A DNA stretch of 64,000 nucleotides from Apostichopus japonicus (GCF_037975245.1 NC_092573.1:23775265-23839264); one strand, 5' to 3'. Positions 1 to 12,451 are shown, numbered from the stretch's first letter. The notes: generated by a model from the letters alone, not told the origin. Numbers and translations: made by a program.

Positions 1-3000
1 TAGCACAGCACATCTCAATGTTTTGTATAAATGTAATATTTAACTTCATGATACAGCACTGCACTGCACAATAGTATTGCAACAAGCAATGCAATCACCA
101 CAGCTTCTCCAGTGATCGCAAATTAAAGTATAAAACAAATTGTGTGTGATAATTCCCGCATGGTGTGTTATAAATCTCTTTTGCAGTAAGTATGTGAAAT
201 TATTTCATACAATCAATACAGCATGTTGTTATCGGAACAGATGCAAATTTGTAAATTGCAAAAAATTTTCTTTTAATCTTATATCTTTACATAGTCCAGT
301 CAATCTGTGACAAAAAAACTAATTGCAAACTAATTGCAAAAGAATATGTTATGGCAGCTTTTGACAGACAGATACCTAGTGACAAACATATTGAAAAAAT
401 ATTTTCATGGAGGTTACAGTATATAACAAAATGGCAGCTACTCTTGCCTCAGGTGCTATATCGACAAAGAACTGTTCTTCATCAGTTTTAAAGTAGTATA
501 AATTGGTTTGACTGGCATAAACAATTAAATATGACATAATTATTCAGCATTTGGAGAACTGATAATTAATTTCCCATTATTATGTTAATTAGGTAATCAG
601 TATAGCGAAAGAGCATCTGCATGGTGTTCACTTGTTTTCTTGTCTTTTCATTGCACAGAATATAAAGCCATCAGGCCTATATAGGTTCTTGTGACTGTGC
701 AAGGCAGCCAGATCCTTGCCTTCAAATTGTTAGTCCCATTGCCTGCAGGCCTGGCAAGTGGGTGGGTGGGTGGGGAGCTACAGCCCAACCTCAATCTGTG
801 GCTCAATAAAAACATGGAGGATGGACAGGACTGTGTATAATGGAATAAAGATATAGTTCTCATTATCATAAGAACATCATAAATGGAAAGAGCAAAACTG
901 GGGCCCATTGACATAATTATTCCCAGGGCCTCCACCTGGCCCCCCTGCGTATTAATTAATGCGACTGACGTGTGGAAAGTTTAAACATTACCATAACAGT
1001 AATGACTCTTAACTGTTCTTCATATCCTATTTATAAATATGTACTTTCATGTATTTATACTGGATTGAATAAACTTGAAACTTTATCACTTGAATTTATT
1101 CAGAAAACATGCCAAATGACTCTAATGAAGAGTTTGGCCACCTATCAAGCCTCTTCCCCTTCCCACCTGATTGGGGCAGAAAACTGCAAGATTAATAAGT
1201 CAGTTGCTACTGTACTGTAGAGAAGGACTACCCAAGCAAACCTGTATGGTGACAAAAAAAATTCATTCACAAAAACCACTCTGTTTCAGAAGAATATTCT
1301 GTGTGAAATTTCGGCTGACTTTGCGCTTTCCCAATGCAGTGTTTAAGCTTTAGTACAGATTTCACTCACGAAAATGAAGAATGACGAGTCAAAGAACTGC
1401 CCCAGTAGAAAAAGAGCCGGGGCTTGGGAAATTCACATTTCGAAAAAAGGAAGTTGCAGAATTTGCACATACGGTTTTTTGTTCGGCGCTCGAATATCGC
1501 CGCTTTCATGAAAATCCCTGTTTCTTTTTTCCCCCAATTACCATATAGACTAACTATTCCTCCCGTTATTTGACTCTACATTGACCATCGTACTGCATAC
1601 ACAAACTGAGCATCATAACCTTACGTTGTATGGGAAGGAACGGGTTGTTTTCACAAAGTATTCCGAGGAACACGAAGCCAAATATCCAGTAACAAAATTT
1701 CACAAAAGATAAATGTGTAGGTAAAGTGTTTTCATAATTTATGCGATAATTGAGACTATAAAGCATACACAGCACTGACAGAAGACTGGAATGTATCACT
1801 TTTTATGTTCCACTGTTAAGTTAGCATATACTGTATGTGTGAACCGCACAGACAGATCTCTTTCCTTTATTTTGTTTTATTTGTTTTTCTTCTTACTTTC
1901 CTAGCTCACAATTTAAGAACATAAAGAGGTTTTTGCTCATTCAGAGAGTCATGCTTCACGTACTGCACACACTCTAGAAGTTTGGTACACAGTCAGTATG
2001 TAAATGAATAATAGTCCTGTAAAAAACCACTCACACAAATACCATGATTCAGCAATATGTTATAACTGAGAAGAACAAGTTGAATGTACATCATTTGTTT
2101 GTGACATATTTGGCAAGACAGGTCATAATATTTGCCACTTAGATCAGTTTTATCAATTAGAGGGGGGGGGGGGCATGAGCGAGTTGGCAGAATCAAAAGT
2201 GTTTTGGGGAAGGGAGAAGAACCCAGGGTCTTTTATGATATGAAAAAGGTATAAAGATATGAAGAAAAGATAAGAAATATAAGATGAAGAAAAACGATAT
2301 AAAGATATAGAAAGATATAAAGCAAAGCAAAATGCTAAACAAAGTGGCCAAAATATCTATAAAAATGCCAAGATGCCTGGATGGCAGTTCTTTTCTACAG
2401 AGCAACAATTTGTGAGATCCATATTCATAAGGCTTGAAACTACTATTTTCTGAAATGGACAATAAAGTTTCTATCTACTGAGCACTACATAGAAGTGTGG
2501 ACACTAAATAAAATTGCTTGTCAAGAAGACACAACATTCCACAGAAATACATAGAAAAACCTTATGGACTGGTGTCAGTAAATGCAAAAAGAAACCTTTA
2601 TAAGTGATGAGGAATATGAGCAATGTTCAGGTATTTCCTCACTGTTGCAGACTAAACTTAAAGCCCGGAGTGAAGACTTGCGCACAAAGAAACGTCTGAT
2701 GCCGGTAATCTGACCTAGTTTCGAATGAGGTGTAACAGAAGTGTTAGACACCACCATCGATCATAACACACACAGCTTGCTACGGTCGGTAATTATACAC
2801 TAGTGTACAGTCAGTTCATACAGCTGCGGTCAATACCCACAGCACAGTGTACAAACGATACAGAGATGGACATCTCAGGTCCAGCTTAAGATAACAAGGT
2901 ATCATGTTTCATTTCTGTCTGCATTTTGTAGCGACAAGAAGAAAACTTCACTTGCAAGAGCGTGGCCTGCGGTTTGGGGCAAGTCTTCAATGCCTTTAAC

Positions 3001-3130
3001 ATGTACGTGCAAATAATTAACAGGTTCATGATTCTAACTGTTATTTGAATTTAACTAGATACCGAATATGCAGCTTTCAATATGAGGTTCCATATTTGTC
3101 CAGCTGCGGGGGCATACAGAAACATGTCTT
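1..3130. other. Intergenic DNA, no gene recognised
   Basis: All open frames here are under 100 codons, lack recognisable domains and do not look like exons. The stretch is AT-rich with a G homopolymer near 2162-2174. I see no transposon termini, tRNA-like boxes or long repeats. An exon of a gene starting to the left cannot be excluded. Confidence 0.6.
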
Positions 3131-4251
3131 GATATTTGCCCGGCAGCCAGAAAAATAACGAGGGTAGTAAGCATTATTTGTCGAACTGCAGGGTGTAAAA
3201 TAGTGCAAGTGTTGTTAGTCCTTATTAGTTCATCCGGTTGCCAGGGGAATAAGATGATGCACTCCTTTGTTCTCCCGACAGCCCGATGGATATTGAGGGC
3301 ATTTCGGTTGAAGCTATAGTATTGCATTCAACTGCCGTGCTTGTTCCGCCTGTTGCCGGTCGAATAGACATGACCACACATCATAGTTCGTATTAAACAA
3401 GAAATTTATAATACTCATACTTACAAAGTGCTTTGGTGCATAACATGAAATTCAGTTTCATAAATGTTGCACAGTGTACTACCTGGCTGGGTAACAAGTT
3501 ACTGGCATAACTGAAAACAGGGATGATCTACGACCGCATATTTCTAGGTTTATATAGCCTAGGTCCCCTAGGCTAGGTACACACATGATAAGTTGTTTGT
3601 AGTCTGCTGGGGTGGAAAGCCAGCGGTTCGCTAGTACTAGTACATGGTTGATAATGGTAAATGAATTGGCGTACGTATCTAAGCTCCTAACTTACAGTGT
3701 TAGGCCTAACTTTAGAGGATTTCGTTCATAACATGGGCCAATACGTGGTAATAAATAAATCGCCTTACCAGGTACATGAATATTGCCAAGTTTTACTCAA
3801 TTCACCTCTGCGTTGATAAGAATTGGTCGCGGACAGGTGAAATCTATCCACGTCACAGTTAAATATAGCGGTCTGAAGTGTTTCTATCATATCATGTTGC
3901 CACCGTTCGGGAACTATTCTTACGGAACGCCATCTGTATAACCATGTTAGGTAAGAATGCGATGAATTTCTGTGATTTCAGTGTGTTACAATTTAGAATC
4001 ATCATGTTCAACAGCAAAATAATCATGTTATGTTTCAATATCAATAAAAGGAAGCACATTATGACATGTTACAACTTAATGTCAGCATTTTTGTAATAAA
4101 TAAATTAAATCAACATAAATTTGGTTGGAATCAGGTTCCCTATCGGCGCTCCATTGAATCGGTATCAAAATGCTACGACAACAGTCAATTGTTTACATTT
4201 AACATCAGCGTGTCACATGGTTGGTATGTAGGACTTAAAAGTCAGTATGTT

Positions 4252-4253
<2 letters not shown>

Positions 4254-4328
<75 letters not shown>

Positions 4329-4345
4329 CATATACATACATATAC

Positions 4346-4377
<32 letters not shown>
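4254..4377. repeat. (TA)n microsatellite followed by (GA)n
   Basis: Uninterrupted and slightly interrupted TA dinucleotides run to 4360, then GA repeats to 4377. The same site in the second block copy (8387-8472) has TA only, so the GA extension is specific to copy 1. Open frames here encode only Ile-Tyr repeats and are not genes. Confidence 0.95.
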
Positions 4378-5477
4378 TTCCCATAAGGTGCCCATCTTTT
4401 CATTTAATTTGATTCCCTCTTATTATGCGACATTCACGTCCATGATAGTAACAATCTTGCAATTGAAAGGCCATACCAACTTTTCATACAGTGACGATCG
4501 ACTGGTAGCCGACACAAGCCTATCCTTGTCTCGGCATTATTCGGGCCATGACGTATTGATAACTTACAACTCATATGATTTCTATTCAAGTCCGAATGCG
4601 CTGCGTTTCTGCAAAGTTATGTAATAACGGTCGATTCGGGAGGTCAGATTCGCAGCAATTCCATCAATTCTTTAATGTCAAGTGTTTCACAAACTTAGAA
4701 ACACTAGGCAGGGAAGAAGATAATGTATTTTCGCAAATGATACAAAGCAGAAGCTGTACGTGCAACAGGTTAATTGCTATCCTATTGAGACCGAGGTCAC
4801 TAATGACCTCAGAGAAACAAAATATGTAATAGTTTTATTTTTCCTCCGTGCCAGGAGGTATTTTGATGTTTTGTCTCATCATGTGGATTGCAACAATTAA
4901 AAATCATCACACCTCCGCACAGTCTTCACTGCATGCATTGAAGTGAATTGTTCAGTTCTACAGGTGAGCGGGCAACTGGTGAGCTGCCATCTTGTTTTAC
5001 AGTCACTGTGGGAGAAAACGACTTTGTTCTGTCAAAGAGGATAAACTTGTAAAATTTGTCTCATTACGCTTTGACACTCGGCCGGAGCGCTGCGCATTTG
5101 CGATCGGAACTGCAACTTCATTTTGACCTTGTTCTTTCATGAGCATATAGTTGATAACTTGCTCCATATCTAATCACATTGTCGCAGTTGGTGTTTTTAA
5201 CATACAGATTGCCACAAGGAACCAAATAATAAAAAACGTAATATCGTTTCATGAAGTGAAACTGACTGAGACGATAAAATCCATAAACATAACGGCGAGG
5301 AGTTCTGAACAAAGCAACTTAATACCGTATAACTAAACAAGTATCTAGCTTTGAAATAGATATCACAAGACGGAGACAATAGTTTTCCTATCGCAGATGT
5401 AACTTTTCAAGAAAGGTACACCTTGCAGAGAAGCCTTGAAGGGAAAGCTGTCATATCACAAGAATACTTCTATCATC

Positions 5478-6956
5478 ATGTTCTTAGCTAGACAGATACT
5501 TCTCTCCTTGTCAATATTGTTCACTATTATCATCTCATTTCGTGTGGCAAAATGTTCTCAACAATGTGAGCGTTTTTTTTCCACGTTAAACTGTAACGGG
5601 CAGACGAGAAATATAAGCACGTTTCCTTCGGAGTCAACCCTACAAGGATACGTAACACTACTTGTTACTTTCACTAATATATCAAGTCTTCAGAATGGAT
5701 TAGTGATCCTTCCACCATTGCCTCAACTAGAGAAACTGGTGTTATTGTCGAATGGTATTTTAGTCTTAAATGATTCTCTCGTTGAAAACAATCTACAGAT
5801 TAAAAGTTTTCATCTTCAATCTAATAAATTATCATCAGTACCGATCAAAGTGTTTGAGAATCTACCAAATCTCACGTACCTTGATCTCTCCTATAATAAC
5901 ATACTAACTATTCCAGAAAATGCTTTTCATACAAATCATAATCTTGAGATTCTGTTTGTAAATGGTAACGACTTAAATCAAGTCCATCCCGACGCGCTGA
6001 ACGGCGTCTTCAGTTTGAAGTATATACATCTGTCCAGTAACATTTTGAATCGCTTTTCCTTTGAAGTATTTCAAAAAGTACCAGAATTGACCAACCTATT
6101 CGGCATTTACCTGGAAGATAGCAGTATCACGAAACTCTCCAATGTATCCGTCGAAGTAACTTCCTGTCAAACTCTAAGCTTGAGAGGAAATCTTTTGCAA
6201 TCTTTGAAGGGCTTCACTTTGAGTGGGTTTACTGGCCTTAAACTGCTATTTCTTGACAGAAATCAGATCTCTGTGATAGACCGATTTGTTTTCGGTTTTG
6301 AAGACCATTATAATCTCACTGTTCTTCTTCTAGCTCGAAATAACATTCATAGAGTCCCGGTATCATTTTTACGACAACTTCCCAGACTTGTTACATTAAG
6401 TCTTGAACAAAACAAACTAACTCAACTACCTAAGGGCGCTTTCCGATATAACATAAACATAGAGGTCATAAATTTAAGCAAAAATCAGATCCATACAGTA
6501 CATGGTCTCTCATTTATTGGTATCCAAAATCTTCGAGTTGTCGATCTAACCGTCAACAACCTCTCAAGTTTACCAGAGCAGCTATTCGATGTCATGGATC
6601 CATTTGTGCTTGACATTGCATTTAATAATTGGACGTGCAATTGTAATCTCTTTGATTTCCTCACATGGTCATCTTCTGGTTTTATTCGCCCTACGTTAAC
6701 AGTATGCGTTGACCCAAGATATGGTAATCAAAGTACAACTGTTGCTTTTCCTTTCCATATTTTCTGCGAATCAGAGATTACCACGGTAACCAGTCTTGAT
6801 CATGACGACCATACAGTTAGACCGACTTCAAGCGGTTTTCTGTTTTCGGAACGCGTGACTTTGATCGTTTTTGTGACGGTTGTAGCACTGGCCCTGATAT
6901 TTTTAGCTTGTGTAGCACATTTGATTACTTACCTTTCAAGAAATGACTCTGCGTAG
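5478..6956 (+). CDS. LRR receptor-like type I membrane protein, copy A (TIR-less)
   Basis: This is an intronless frame of 492 residues. Seen: an N-terminal hydrophobic signal peptide (residues 1-26), an N-terminal cysteine cap (Cys 26, 30, 39), about ten LRRs (roughly residues 80-372, repeated LxxLxLxxN pattern), an LRR C-terminal cap with Cys 387, 389, 410 and 430, one membrane span (about 459-484) and a tail of about 8 residues. There are many N-x-S/T sites. Known: such ectodomains occur in Toll-like receptors and other LRR recognition proteins; a TIR domain is absent here. Inferred: cell-surface recognition or adhesion, signalling only through a partner. The frame stays open 14 codons upstream to a TTG, but the first ATG (5478) sits at the start of the signal peptide and is chosen. 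A differs from B at about 30 residues by hand count. Ligand unknown. Confidence 0.88.
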   Translation: MFLARQILLSLSILFTIIISFRVAKCSQQCERFFSTLNCNGQTRNISTFPSESTLQGYVTLLVTFTNISSLQNGLVILPPLPQLEKLVLLSNGILVLNDSLVENNLQIKSFHLQSNKLSSVPIKVFENLPNLTYLDLSYNNILTIPENAFHTNHNLEILFVNGNDLNQVHPDALNGVFSLKYIHLSSNILNRFSFEVFQKVPELTNLFGIYLEDSSITKLSNVSVEVTSCQTLSLRGNLLQSLKGFTLSGFTGLKLLFLDRNQISVIDRFVFGFEDHYNLTVLLLARNNIHRVPVSFLRQLPRLVTLSLEQNKLTQLPKGAFRYNINIEVINLSKNQIHTVHGLSFIGIQNLRVVDLTVNNLSSLPEQLFDVMDPFVLDIAFNNWTCNCNLFDFLTWSSSGFIRPTLTVCVDPRYGNQSTTVAFPFHIFCESEITTVTSLDHDDHTVRPTSSGFLFSERVTLIVFVTVVALALIFLACVAHLITYLSRNDSA

Positions 6957-7013
6957 TCAGTCGAGAATGAGTGAGAAAGAGAGAGGTGAGGGGTTCAATT
7001 CCCCCTCCACGCA
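6950..7013 (+). other. tRNA-like 3' hairpin overlapping the stop codon of LRR gene A
   Basis: A T-arm-like hairpin (GGGG-TTCAATT-CCCC, 6990-7004) is followed by CCACGCA (7007-7013), which pairs 6 of 7 with TGCGTAG (6950-6956), a segment containing the TAG stop. The centre has no convincing D or anticodon arm, so this is not a tRNA gene. The same arrangement occurs after gene B (11050-11113) and, on the minus strand, after D (26089-26152) and E (32440-32503). After gene C the T-arm is disrupted. It may be a relic of a tRNA-derived repeat that supplied the 3' end, or chance. Confidence 0.35.
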
Positions 7014-7099
7014 CACAAATTAATAACAGTTATTAAGCACAACTTCGCGTGAATACCGTACCTCTTTTATTACCTCATTTATACATACAGAAACATGTC

Positions 7100-7149
7100 A
7101 TGCATGTCAACGCTTCGAGCAGCGTTGCTGATGAACGCGCTATTTAAGT
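7100..7149 (+). mobile_element. Possible SINE/LINE 3' tail feeding an ATT microsatellite
   Basis: The segment ends in 'gaacgcgctatttaagtat' directly before the ATT array. A GCGC(T/C)ATATAAAT-like motif followed by ATT-type repeats is a common 3' tail of tRNA-derived SINEs, and the SINE at 22914-23307 ends in a similar motif when read on its own strand. No tRNA-like head is visible, so only the tail would remain. Confidence 0.35.
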
Positions 7150-7297
<148 letters not shown>

Positions 7298-8385
7298 TCG
7301 CCTGGCAGCCAGAAAAATCACGAGGCCGGGTAGTGTTTTTAGTCCTTATTAATTCATCCGGTTGAAAGGAGAAAAAGATGATGCACTCTTTTGTTCTCCC
7401 AACAGCCCGATGAATATTGAGGGCACTTCAGTTGAAGCTATAGTATTGTATTCAACTGCCGTGCTTGTTCCGCCTGTTGTCGGTCGAATAGACATGACCA
7501 CACCTATAGTTCGTACTAAACGAGAAATTTATAATACTCATACTTACAAAGTGCTTTGGTGCATAACATGAAATTCAGTTTCATAAATGTTGCACAGTGT
7601 CCTACCGGGGCTGGGCAACAAGTTACTGGCATGACTGAAAACAGGGATGATCTACGACAGCATATATTGCTAGGTTTATATAGCCTAGGTCCCCTAGGCT
7701 AGGTACACACATGATAAGTTGTTTGTAGTCTGCTGGAGTGGAAAGCCAGCGATTCGCTAGTAGTACATTGTTGAAAATGTAGAAAATGTAGTAAATGAAT
7801 TGGCGTACGTATCCAAGCTCCTTACTGTTAGGCCTAACTTTAGAGGAGTTCGTTTCATAACATAAATAAATCGCCTTAATTACCAGGTACATGAATATTG
7901 CCAAGATTTTCTCAATTCACCTCTGCGTTGATAAGAATTGGGCCTGGGACAGCTGAAATCTATCCACGTCACCGTTATATATAGCGGTCTGAAGTGTTTC
8001 TATCATATCATGTTGCCACAGTTCGGAAACTTTTCTTACGGAACGCCATCTGTATAACCACGTTAGGAAAGAATACGATGAATTTCTGTGATTTAAGTGT
8101 GTTACAATTTAAAATCATCATGTTCAACAGCAAAATAATCATGTTATGTTTCAATATCAAATAAAAGAAAAGCACATTATGACATGTTACAACTTAATAT
8201 CAGCATTTTTGTAATAAATAAATTAAATCAACATAAATTTGGTTGGCAGCAGGTTCCCCCTATCTGCGCTTCATTCTTTTCACAAAATTAAGAATCGGTA
8301 TCAAAATGCTACGATAACAGTCAATTGTTTACATTTAACATCAGCGTGTCACATGGTTGGTATGTAGGACTTAAAAGTCAGTATG

Positions 8386-8386
<1 letters not shown>

Positions 8387-8472
<86 letters not shown>
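8387..8472. repeat. (TA)n microsatellite
   Basis: About 85 bp of pure TA repeats at the position equivalent to the tract at 4254 in the first block copy. Confidence 0.95.
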
Positions 8473-8475
<3 letters not shown>

Positions 8476-9577
8476 CCCATAGAGTGCCCATCTTTTCATT
8501 TAATTTGATTCCCTCTTTTTTATGCGACATTCACGTCCATGATAGTAACAATCTTGCAAGTGAAAGACAGTACTAACTTCATACAGTACAGATCGACTGG
8601 TAGCCGACACAAGCCTATCCTTGTCTCGGCATTATTCGGGCCATGACGTATTGATAACTTACAACTCATATGATTTCCATTCAAGTCCGATTGCGCTGCG
8701 TTTCTGCAAAGTAATGTAATAACAGTCGATTCGGGAGTTCAGGTTCGCAGCTGTTAATCAGCAGTTCCATCAGTTCTTTAATGTCAAGTGTTTCACAAAT
8801 TAAGAAACACTTGACAGTGAAGAAGATAATGTATTTTCGCAAATGATACAAAGCAGAAGCTGTACGTGCAACAGGTTTATTGCTATCCTATGGAGACCGA
8901 GGTCACTAATGACCTCAGAGAAAACAAAATATGTAATAGTTTTATTTTTCCTCCGTGCCAGGAGGTATTTTGATGTTTTGTCTCATCATGATGGATTGCA
9001 ACAATTTAAATCTTCACACCTGCGCACAGTCGTCACTGCATGCATTGAAGTGAATTGTTCAGTTCTACATGTGAGCGGGCAATTGGTGCGCTGCCATCTT
9101 GTTTTAGAGTGGGAGAAGACGACTTTGTTTTGTCAAAGAGGGTAAACTTGTTAAATCTGTCTCATTACCTTTTGACGCTCGGCCAGAGCGGGACGCATTT
9201 ACGATCGGAACATTTCATTTTGACCTGTTCTTCGTGATCATAAATAGTTGATAACTTTCTCTATATTTAATTACATGATCGTCGTTGGTGACTTTAACTT
9301 ACAGATTGCCACAAGGAACCAAATAATATAAATAAACGCAATATCGTTTCATGAAGTGAAACTGACTGAGACGATAAAATCCATAAACATAACGGCGAGG
9401 AGTTCTTAACAAAGCAACTTAATACCGTATAACTAAACAAGTATCTAGCTTTGAAATAGATATCACAAGACGGAGACAATAGTTTTCCTATCGCAGATGT
9501 AATTTTTCAAGAAAGGTACACCTTGCAGAGAAGCCTTGAAGGGAAAGCTGTCATATCACAAGAATACTTCTATCATC

Positions 9578-11056
9578 ATGTTCTTAGCTAGACAGATACT
9601 TCTCTCCTTGTCAATATTGTTCACTATTATCATCTCATTTCGTGTGGCAAAATGTTCTCAACAATGTCAGCGTGTTTTTTCCACGTTAAACTGTAACGGG
9701 CAGACGAGAAATATAAGCACGTTTCCTTCGGAGTCAACCCTTCAAGGATACGTAACACTACTTGTTACTTTCACTAATATATCAAGTCTTCAGAATGGAT
9801 TAGTGATCCTTCCACCAATGCCTCAACTAGAGACACTGGTGTTTTCGTCGAATGGTATTTTAGTCTTAAATGATTCTCTCGTTGAAAACAATCAACAGAT
9901 TAAAGGTCTGCAACTTCAATCTAATAAATTATCATTAGTACCGATCAAAGTGTTAGAGAATCTACCAAATCTCACGTACCTTGATCTCTCCCATAATAAC
10001 ATACTAACTATTCCAGAAAATGCTTTTCATACAAATCATAATCTTGAGATTCTGCTTGTAATAGGTAACGACTTAAAACAAGTCCACCCCGACGCGCTGA
10101 ACGGCGTCTTCAGTTTGAAGTATATACATCTGTCCAGTAACATTTTGAATCGCTTTTCCTTTGAAATATTTCAAAGAGTACCAGAATTGACCAACCTATT
10201 CGGCATTTACCTGGAAGATAGCAGTATCACGAAACTCTCCAATGTATCCGTCGAAGTAACTTCCTGTCAAACTCTAAGCTTGAGAGGAAATCTTTTGCAA
10301 TCTTTGAAGGCCTTCACTTTGAGTGGGTTTACTGGCCTTAAACTGCTATTTCTTGACAGAAATCAGATATCTGTGATAGACCGATTTGTTTTCGGTTTTG
10401 AAGACCATTATAATCTCACTGTTCTTCTTCTAGCTCGAAATAACATTCATAGAGTCCCGGTATCATTTTTACGACAACTTCCCAGACTTGTCATATTAAG
10501 TCTTGAACAAAACAAACTCACTCAACTACCTAATGGCGCTTTCCGATATAACAAAAACGTAGAGGTCATAAATTTAAGCAACAATCAGATCCATACAGTA
10601 CATGGTCTCTCATTTATTGGTATCCAAAATCTTCGAGATGTCGATCTAACCGTCAACAACCTCTCAAGTTTACCAGAGCAGCTATTCGATGTCATGGATC
10701 CATTTGTGCTTGACATTGCATTTAATAATTGGACGTGCAATTGTAATCTCTTTGATTTCCTCACATGGTCATCTTCTGGTTTTATTCGCCCAACGTTAAC
10801 AGTATGCGTTGACCCAAGATATGGTAATCAAAGTACAACTGTTGCTTTTCCTTTCCATATTTTCTGCGAATCAGAGATTACCACGGTAACCAGTTCTGAT
10901 CATGACGACCATACAGTGAGACCGACTTCAAGCGGTTTTGTGTTTTCGGAACGCGTGACTTTGATCGTTTTTGTGACGGTTGTAGTACTGGCCCTGATAT
11001 TTTTAGCTTGTATAGCGCATTTGATTACTTGCCTTTCAAGAAATGACTCTGCGTAG
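9578..11056 (+). CDS. LRR receptor-like type I membrane protein, copy B (TIR-less)
   Basis: 492-residue intronless frame with the same architecture as A: signal peptide, N-terminal cysteine cap, LRR solenoid, C-terminal cap with the C-x-C...C...C pattern, one membrane span and a very short tail without TIR. Differences from A cluster in the N-cap (residues 31-33), in the first LRRs (about 80-127 and 159-168) and in the late LRRs around residues 303-336. The end of the membrane span matches copy C (a Val-Ile pair) rather than A, so copies share variants in a mosaic way. The 14-codon in-frame extension to a TTG is also present; ATG at 9578 is chosen. No frameshift or stop is seen, so it is presumably functional. 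Confidence 0.88.
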   Translation: MFLARQILLSLSILFTIIISFRVAKCSQQCQRVFSTLNCNGQTRNISTFPSESTLQGYVTLLVTFTNISSLQNGLVILPPMPQLETLVFSSNGILVLNDSLVENNQQIKGLQLQSNKLSLVPIKVLENLPNLTYLDLSHNNILTIPENAFHTNHNLEILLVIGNDLKQVHPDALNGVFSLKYIHLSSNILNRFSFEIFQRVPELTNLFGIYLEDSSITKLSNVSVEVTSCQTLSLRGNLLQSLKAFTLSGFTGLKLLFLDRNQISVIDRFVFGFEDHYNLTVLLLARNNIHRVPVSFLRQLPRLVILSLEQNKLTQLPNGAFRYNKNVEVINLSNNQIHTVHGLSFIGIQNLRDVDLTVNNLSSLPEQLFDVMDPFVLDIAFNNWTCNCNLFDFLTWSSSGFIRPTLTVCVDPRYGNQSTTVAFPFHIFCESEITTVTSSDHDDHTVRPTSSGFVFSERVTLIVFVTVVVLALIFLACIAHLITCLSRNDSA

Positions 11057-11440
11057 TCAGTCGAGAATGAGAGAGAAAGAGAGAGGTGAGGGGTTCAATT
11101 CCCCCTCCACGCACACATATTAATAACAGTTATTAAGCACAACTTCGCGTGAATACCTCATTTTGTGACCTATGATTTATAGTCTAAATGTGCCTCAGAA
11201 TGCAACATTCACGTCTAAAAGTTTAGTTTCTATGGGGAAGGATCCTCCACTTGCGAGTCCGCTTCAACGACATCAGAGCCTCGTCCGTCAATGAAATATT
11301 GGCCCCAAGACTTACAAGCATGGCTATGGCGGGTTAGTTTCTGAGCTCCAGTGAGTAAAATCATTCTTTTACACGGGTATAACATTTTTGAGCATTTCTT
11401 CAAGAATAATCCACATAATCGGACTGCCCTTTTCGTGAAA

Positions 11441-11965
11441 ATGCCAGGACATGGAAGAAGAGGCCGATTCTCATGGGCAAATAAACAAAATTCTGCACAG
11501 CCGAAATCCCAGACCACGCCTAAGCAGCTTGGGAAAGCCCTCGAATTTCAGGTGAAACGATTAGACTCATTAGAAATAAAGATGGCGGCTAAAATCAAAG
11601 AATGCGAAGAACTCAACCACAGAGTAACACATCTCGAAAAGGCCTTGAACAATACCTCATCGGACACAAACAAGCTGGAAAGGATGCCTGACGGAACGAT
11701 TTCCGAGTTGTCGGCATACCTCAATTTGAAGGGGAGGATTGTGAAGCGATCGTCAAAAGCACGGTAACTCCTCTACTTCCCGATGCTCCAAATATCTCCA
11801 TCGAGCGATGCCACAGAGACGGCAGGGGGGGGGCAGGGGGACAGAGCACCTCACATACTGGTTCGATGTCACTCCTTTAAGGATAAGGTCTTCGTTATGA
11901 CGAACAGACGGACGGCGCTGGTAGGACAGACATTCTTCATCGTCGACGACGACTTAACCAAATAG
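11441..11965 (+). pseudogene. LINE ORF1 (RNA-binding coiled-coil protein), frameshifted
   Basis: The first part (11441-11767) is basic at the N-terminus (MPGHGRRGRFSW) and then forms a heptad-like helix (about residues 35-75). After a frameshift near 11760-11830 the frame continues with an RRM-like stretch containing HILVRCHSFKDKVFV and ends with a stop at 11963-11965. This order is that of L1-type ORF1 proteins, which coat the element's RNA. The frameshift lies near a G7 run (11826), suggesting slippage. Not functional as it stands. Confidence 0.65.
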
Positions 11966-12451
11966 ATTTGACTGAAAAGAAGAAATGGTCTACCCAGGTG
12001 AAGAACCTCTACGATCAGGGAACCAAATAACGTTTCACAGGAGGGAAATTGCGTGACATCAGTGAAGAGCCATATTCATTTTGAACTTATATTTCATTGG
12101 CAATAGACTCCTGTATCGTTGTGTCATAATGACAGTATGTCCTCATTAATTGTAAGTTATCCGTTGTATATTCAATACTCTTTTATTTTTGACTCACATG
12201 TAGTACAGGCTACCCTCACTATATATGAGCCCATACTAGTGCTATTGTTTTGGTTCATTGAATCACTTCATCTGATTTGGGGTGAAAAGAACCCCCCCCC
12301 CCCGTGTTATAAATGCGGGGGGTCTTCACCCAGTTGATTATTTTTTCATATTTTTTGTTAAGCCATCTAAGGTGTGTTATTGTTTGTACAATAAATTGTA
12401 CTGTAGTAGGTTATCTAGTGGCCTTTTATAATATTATATACTTTTTTCATC

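Larger units (their letters stand above)
3133..7062 (+). repeat. Segmental duplication block 1, copy 1 (carries LRR gene A)
   Basis: This stretch is nearly collinear with 7296-11150. The match starts at a shared segment around 'gcagccagaaaaat' (3144 and 7303), runs through ~2.2 kb of non-coding upstream DNA, includes a (TA)n tract at the same place in both copies, and then covers the LRR gene and its 3' flank. The genes lie 4100 bp apart. About 590 bp directly upstream of the gene is also recognisable upstream of genes C, D and E in opposite orientation, so the shared amplicon includes the presumed promoter. Copy 1 loses homology after the gene near 7062. Confidence 0.85.

Noticed and set aside
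4213-4624. Ile-Tyr repeat frames, also at 8325, 36929 and 60168
   Set aside because: Translations of TA microsatellites.
5436-5477. 14-codon N-terminal extension of the LRR frames
   Set aside because: It begins with TTG, not ATG, in all five copies. The first ATG coincides with the start of an ideal signal peptide.
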